Positions 5,263 through 8,118 of a stretch of 8,118 nt of DNA are shown here, in pieces. Made by a program: the position numbers and the translations under genes. Source of the stretch: Archaeoglobi archaeon. GTDB taxonomy: Archaea; Halobacteriota; Archaeoglobi; Archaeoglobales; Archaeoglobaceae. The stretch's first letter is position 1, and each line of letters begins with the position of its first letter. The stretch spans positions 1-8,118 of the forward strand of contig QNUZ01000108.1 of assembly GCA_004347865.1 (NCBI GenBank), written 5' to 3'. The notes under the pieces were generated by a model. The model worked only from the letters and a program-made list of their open reading frames with translations, made no database searches and was not told the origin of the DNA.

Positions 5263-6350
5263 TTGGCCCCGAACACGAGTTTTCGATAAACGACGAGAAC
5301 TTCAGGGCCCTGCCTGTAAGCGATAAAATAATAAAAAAGATTGCTGGAAGGATCTACAATGAGGTCAAACTTGGAAAGATATTCGTTGGAAAGGAACTGC
5401 AAAAGCATGTAATAGAGCTAAGGGCCGACGAACCGTTTGAAACCCTCTCAGAATTCGAAGAAGTCATGCAGAGCGGTTTGGAAGAGCTGCTAAGCTACCT
5501 AGACAATTACAGGCTCCTTGGTTTGGGGATGCATCCGCTGCTAAAGCTCGAAGAGGCTCACGTCTGGGATCACAGGGACAGGCGCCTGTATGAAGCCTAC
5601 GACCGAATTTTCAACATAAGACAACATGGCTGGCTGAACATTCAGAGCTTCCAGCTGAACATTTCTTTTAGCGATGAGCGGGAAGCGATAGAAATGCACA
5701 ACAAGCTGCGCATTCTTTTGCCATACCTCACCGCAATCGCATCAGCTTCTCCTTTTTGCGAGGGTAAGATTTCCTTTGTGGACACAAGGGTTCACTACTA
5801 CCGAATAAACCAAAAAGAGATTCCGCTAATTTGTAATGGCGTGATTCCTGAAAAAGTTAGCAGTTTTAGAGAGTACAAGGGAATTCTCAAAAGGATCTAT
5901 GAGGAACTTGCTGAAAGGAACGCTTACGTGCTTTGCAGAGAATGGGTAAACTCGAGGGGAGCGATCTTCAGATTTTCAAGGAACTGTATCGAGATAAAGA
6001 TCATGGACGAACAGGATTGCATTAAAAGCGATGTCGCTCTTTCTGCCTTCGTAAGAAGCATTTTAAGAGCAGATATTGAGGAAATTCCGAGAGATGAGCT
6101 TTTAAAGAAACTCGACTCTGCAATAGCCAAAGGGACCGCAGAATTGAAGAATGAGCTTAGAATTCTCTTTGATAAGGCCTGGGAAAACGCGGATGACGAG
6201 GAGAGAAGGTATCTTAAAATAGTAGCCGATAGAATCGAAAACGGGAGCCTTGGCGAGAGAATCATTTCGAGGATTAAAAACGGAGAGGATATCATTAAAC
6301 TCTGCGAAAAGCTCTCTAATTGTCTTGAGAGAAATAAAGTTTTCTCGTAA
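5259..6350 (+). CDS. GCS2-family carboxylate-amine (glutamate-cysteine ligase-like) ligase
   Basis: This 363-residue protein resembles the GCS2/YbdK branch of the glutamine synthetase-like carboxylate-amine ligases, which couple ATP hydrolysis to gamma-glutamyl or similar amide bond formation in the cytoplasm. Visible marks are GPEHEF (3-8, the N-terminal metal/ATP acidic motif), HVIELRADEP (50-59), GLGMHPLL (88-95, the GxHPF-like turn), IQSFQLNISF (128-137, in place of GxHVHV) and IEIKIMDEQDC (244-254, like IEIRxxDxQ). Length is typical (about 370). The QLNISF and MHPLL departures suggest a substrate other than glutamate plus cysteine, so I give no gshA symbol. Its ATG lies within the ATGA shared with the transporter stop, giving tight translational coupling and suggesting a linked job, for example handling an imported or exported acid. 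It converges on the radical SAM gene with a 17-bp gap. Confidence 0.8.
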   Translation: MIGPEHEFSINDENFRALPVSDKIIKKIAGRIYNEVKLGKIFVGKELQKHVIELRADEPFETLSEFEEVMQSGLEELLSYLDNYRLLGLGMHPLLKLEEAHVWDHRDRRLYEAYDRIFNIRQHGWLNIQSFQLNISFSDEREAIEMHNKLRILLPYLTAIASASPFCEGKISFVDTRVHYYRINQKEIPLICNGVIPEKVSSFREYKGILKRIYEELAERNAYVLCREWVNSRGAIFRFSRNCIEIKIMDEQDCIKSDVALSAFVRSILRADIEEIPRDELLKKLDSAIAKGTAELKNELRILFDKAWENADDEERRYLKIVADRIENGSLGERIISRIKNGEDIIKLCEKLSNCLERNKVFS

Positions 6351-6367
6351 ATTGGCAGAAGTTTGAT

Positions 6368-7864
6368 TTAGGCCTTTAGCTGAATTTCGGCTCTTTCTCT
6401 GATGTAATCCAACACTTCTGAGCTCGCCTTCTGAATCACCCAATCGACGAATCTCATTAGGAATTTCCGGCTGAGAGCAGGCATCTTTGCTAGATACTCT
6501 TCCGCAAGCTCTCTGAGCCATCTCATGTTGTGCTTCCAGCAGGAGAGCATGAGCATCCAGTGATATGGCTTCATATCTTCAGCCGAGAATCCCATTTCTG
6601 CCCTCATGGATCCGAGCGGAACAAAGAAAAGGGGCACAATCAGGCTCTTGTAGTTATTCAACCTGTCAATGAGTTCAACTGTCTTAGATATATCTTCTTC
6701 GGTTTCCTTAGGGAATCCAATTACGAGAGTTCCGCAGGGTACCCAACTGCTGTCCTTGCAGATTCCGAAAGCCTGCTCGACAACGTCGCACCACTCTTCA
6801 GGTCTGAAAGGTTTCACTTTCCCTGGCATGTACTCTCTTATAATCCTAGGGCTTCCAGTTTCAACACCTGTCTGACCTGCCAACCAGGGGTGCTCTCTGC
6901 TTGGAATCCCTAAGATATTAGATATCTCCTGTAGGAGTTCAGGAGAAGAGGCAACAGAGGCCAAGGCAAAATGGCTAACCCCAGCGCTATCTGCGATCTT
7001 TGCCGTTGATTCAAAAAGCTCCAAAACTGCGCTTTTGTTCACCCTAATTCCGTCCGCCTTATATCTTAGAACGTCCTCGGCGTGCAGGGTTACAAATTTG
7101 TTCCCTGCATTAACGTTAACTCTCACCTCTTCGAGTATATGCTCTATCGGCCTTGATCGCAACTTCCTCATCGTGGGCAAACAGAACCCGCAACCTCTCC
7201 CGCATCCTCTCGCAATCTCAACGATTCCTCCGATTGTAGCGCCTCTTATTATTGGCATTTCCTCAGGTTCAACAGCCTCGCCATAAACGACTTCTGGCAC
7301 GTCTTCCCCTCTTAAAATTCTCTCAAAAAGGTCAGGAACAACCTTTTCGCCCTCTCCAATAACGACAACATCTATTCCAAGCTTTTTTCTTACTTCGCGA
7401 TCTTCCAACTGCCAAGCCCCTGCCCCACCGACTACGATCTTTGCGTTATATCTCCTGAGCTTCGAGATCAGTTCTCTGAACTTCCAGACATTGTAGGATT
7501 CTTCCTTTACAAAACCCTTCGGGCCAGAAAAAGTGGTCGAAGCGGGTCCCATGCCGAGAGGGTCGTTCGAGGTTATGCCAATGATCTTGGTTTCAGGAGT
7601 TATGAACTTCTCTATTTTATCTGGAGGTACAACTGACACTGCATCCTCCCCAAACCGATTTATCAATGCAGCCTCTATTTTTCTTGTGCCGTAAGGAGCA
7701 AATTCTGCTACTCCGTTTTTAATTCTAACAGGAGGGCAGATGAACCTGAAAAAGAGAGCGGGCCTGAATAGGCTTTTCGGTGCACACGTCGTAAAGCCCA
7801 AAAATAAGGCTCCGTGATAGTTGCTAAATAGGCATCTTTCAGCGGTAAGCAACATTTTCGCCAT
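6368..7864 (-). CDS. Radical SAM protein with N-terminal B12-binding-like domain (uncharacterised archaeal family)
   Basis: The 498-residue protein has the radical SAM cluster motif CGRGCGFC, cysteines 221, 225 and 228 (CX3CX2C), which ligates the [4Fe-4S] cluster that cleaves S-adenosylmethionine. Before it lies a Rossmann-like region: IIGITSNDPLG (94-104), KIVVGGAGAW (142-151) and VVVIGEGE (166-173). This resembles the cobalamin-binding domain of B12-dependent radical SAM enzymes but shows no DxHxxG cobalamin-ligating motif. After it, GQTGVETGSPRI and GTLVIGFPKETEED are typical barrel strands of MiaB/Elp3-like radical SAM domains. The N-terminus LLTAERCLFSNYHG and the FAPYGTRKIEAALI block recall a conserved archaeal family of unknown reaction. 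The start at 7864 fits a leaderless transcript from the TATA box at 7888-7896; an ATG at 7855 is the alternative. The gene stands alone on its strand. Confidence 0.88.
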   Translation of the reverse strand: MAKMLLTAERCLFSNYHGALFLGFTTCAPKSLFRPALFFRFICPPVRIKNGVAEFAPYGTRKIEAALINRFGEDAVSVVPPDKIEKFITPETKIIGITSNDPLGMGPASTTFSGPKGFVKEESYNVWKFRELISKLRRYNAKIVVGGAGAWQLEDREVRKKLGIDVVVIGEGEKVVPDLFERILRGEDVPEVVYGEAVEPEEMPIIRGATIGGIVEIARGCGRGCGFCLPTMRKLRSRPIEHILEEVRVNVNAGNKFVTLHAEDVLRYKADGIRVNKSAVLELFESTAKIADSAGVSHFALASVASSPELLQEISNILGIPSREHPWLAGQTGVETGSPRIIREYMPGKVKPFRPEEWCDVVEQAFGICKDSSWVPCGTLVIGFPKETEEDISKTVELIDRLNNYKSLIVPLFFVPLGSMRAEMGFSAEDMKPYHWMLMLSCWKHNMRWLRELAEEYLAKMPALSRKFLMRFVDWVIQKASSEVLDYIRERAEIQLKA

Positions 7865-7887
7865 ACATACGTAGGAACTAAATACTT

Positions 7888-7896
7888 CATATATAC
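7888..7896 (-). promoter_or_regulatory. TATA box for the radical SAM gene
   Basis: Minus-strand GTATATATG, preceded by purine-rich AGAAAG that could serve as a BRE, is centred about 26-28 bases before the ATG at 7864. Transcription would start within a few bases of that ATG, giving a leaderless message. Confidence 0.7.
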
Positions 7897-7920
7897 CTTT
7901 CTTTGTGTTCTTATAAAAAT

Positions 7921-8118
7921 GGGTGCCTAAAGCTTTAGCTCTGGGATGAATTGGCTAAGCTTAAATAGGCCAGTATTTGACGAAAGAAGAGACTAGAAAC
8001 ACCTCTAAAACATGCCACAGATGCGGGCATGTTGCCCGAGGCAGCGGAAGGGAGTTCAGATGCCCGAAATGCGGGCTGATCTACAACAGGGATTTGAACG
8101 CATGCATAAACATAGCCC
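7921..8118 (+). mobile_element. IS200/IS605-family (TnpB-type) element, internally deleted, cut by the window edge
   Basis: The segment begins with a bulged hairpin: AAGCTTTAGC (7930-7939) pairs with GCTAAGCTT (7954-7962) around a 14-base loop holding GGGATGAA. This is followed by TTAAATAGG. Hairpin, GATGAA and an AT-rich TATA-like stretch are what I expect at the left end of archaeal TnpB elements. Only about 20 bases later the sequence already encodes the C-terminal zinc ribbon of TnpB, so most of the transposon gene is missing. I infer a deletion fusing the left end to the 3' part of tnpB. The exact left boundary is not determined and the right end lies outside the window. Confidence 0.6.
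7977..8118 (+). pseudogene. tnpB: TnpB C-terminal fragment (zinc ribbon plus RuvC-III motif)
   Basis: From a possible TTG at 7977 the frame reads LTKEETRNTSKTCHRCG, then REFRCPKCG and NRDLNACINIA to the window edge. TSKTCHRCG and FRCPKCG are the two halves of the TnpB zinc ribbon (cysteine codons at 8013, 8022, 8061 and 8070). NRDLNA holds the third RuvC catalytic Asp (codon 8091-8093). In a full TnpB, an RNA-guided nuclease ancestral to Cas12, this region sits near residue 330 of about 400; here a stop at 7962-7964 lies just upstream, so the N-terminal guide-RNA-binding region and the first two RuvC motifs are absent. The protein cannot be an active nuclease. There is no Shine-Dalgarno before the TTG, so expression is doubtful. 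Confidence 0.85.

Noticed and set aside
6351..6367. Bidirectional terminator between the convergent ligase and radical SAM genes
   Set aside because: The gap is only 17 bp and shows neither a clear hairpin nor a long T-run on either strand.
1..8118. CRISPR array or Cas genes
   Set aside because: No regularly spaced direct repeats are present, and the only nuclease-related sequence is the truncated TnpB fragment at the right edge.

Overview
The window looks like a chromosomal segment of a hyperthermophilic or thermophilic euryarchaeon, most likely one of the Archaeoglobales. The reasons are archaeal TATA boxes placed for leaderless transcripts, an archaeal-type Trm1, a THEP1 NTPase, a small archaeal Toprim protein, and a GC-rich archaeal H/ACA guide RNA in an otherwise AT-leaning intergenic region. 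The genus is inferred, not proven.

Left part (1-3561), all on the minus strand. In transcription order: THEP1-type nucleotide phosphatase, trm1 (tRNA G26 dimethyltransferase, overlapping by 11 bp), a short hydantoinase/oxoprolinase-like ASKHA protein with its own TATA box and apparently leaderless start, a small Toprim protein (26-bp overlap), and the start of the class I fumarate hydratase alpha subunit (11-bp overlap), which runs off the window.

Centre (3562-4068), with no intact protein gene. It holds a strong candidate H/ACA pseudouridylation guide RNA on the minus strand, directly abutting the THEP1 promoter. Next to it is a decayed IS200/IS605-family (IS1341/TnpB type) remnant with a possible left-end-like stretch, the last codons of tnpB and the right-end hairpin. 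A TATA box for the plus-strand genes follows.

Right part (4069-7864). A plus-strand bicistron joined by an ATGA overlap encodes an ArsB/NhaD/SLC13-type ion transporter (true start probably a CTG codon) and a GCS2-family carboxylate-amine (gamma-glutamyl) ligase. A convergent minus-strand gene encodes a radical SAM protein of an uncharacterised archaeal family, with a leaderless promoter.

Right edge (about 7921-8118). A second IS605-family derivative: a hairpin that looks like a left end is joined directly to the C-terminal zinc ribbon and RuvC-III part of TnpB, and the element leaves the window.

The most interesting items are the H/ACA guide RNA, the two internally deleted TnpB-type elements, the transporter-ligase bicistron with a probable CTG start, and the hydantoinase-like protein that lacks usual ASKHA acidic residues.
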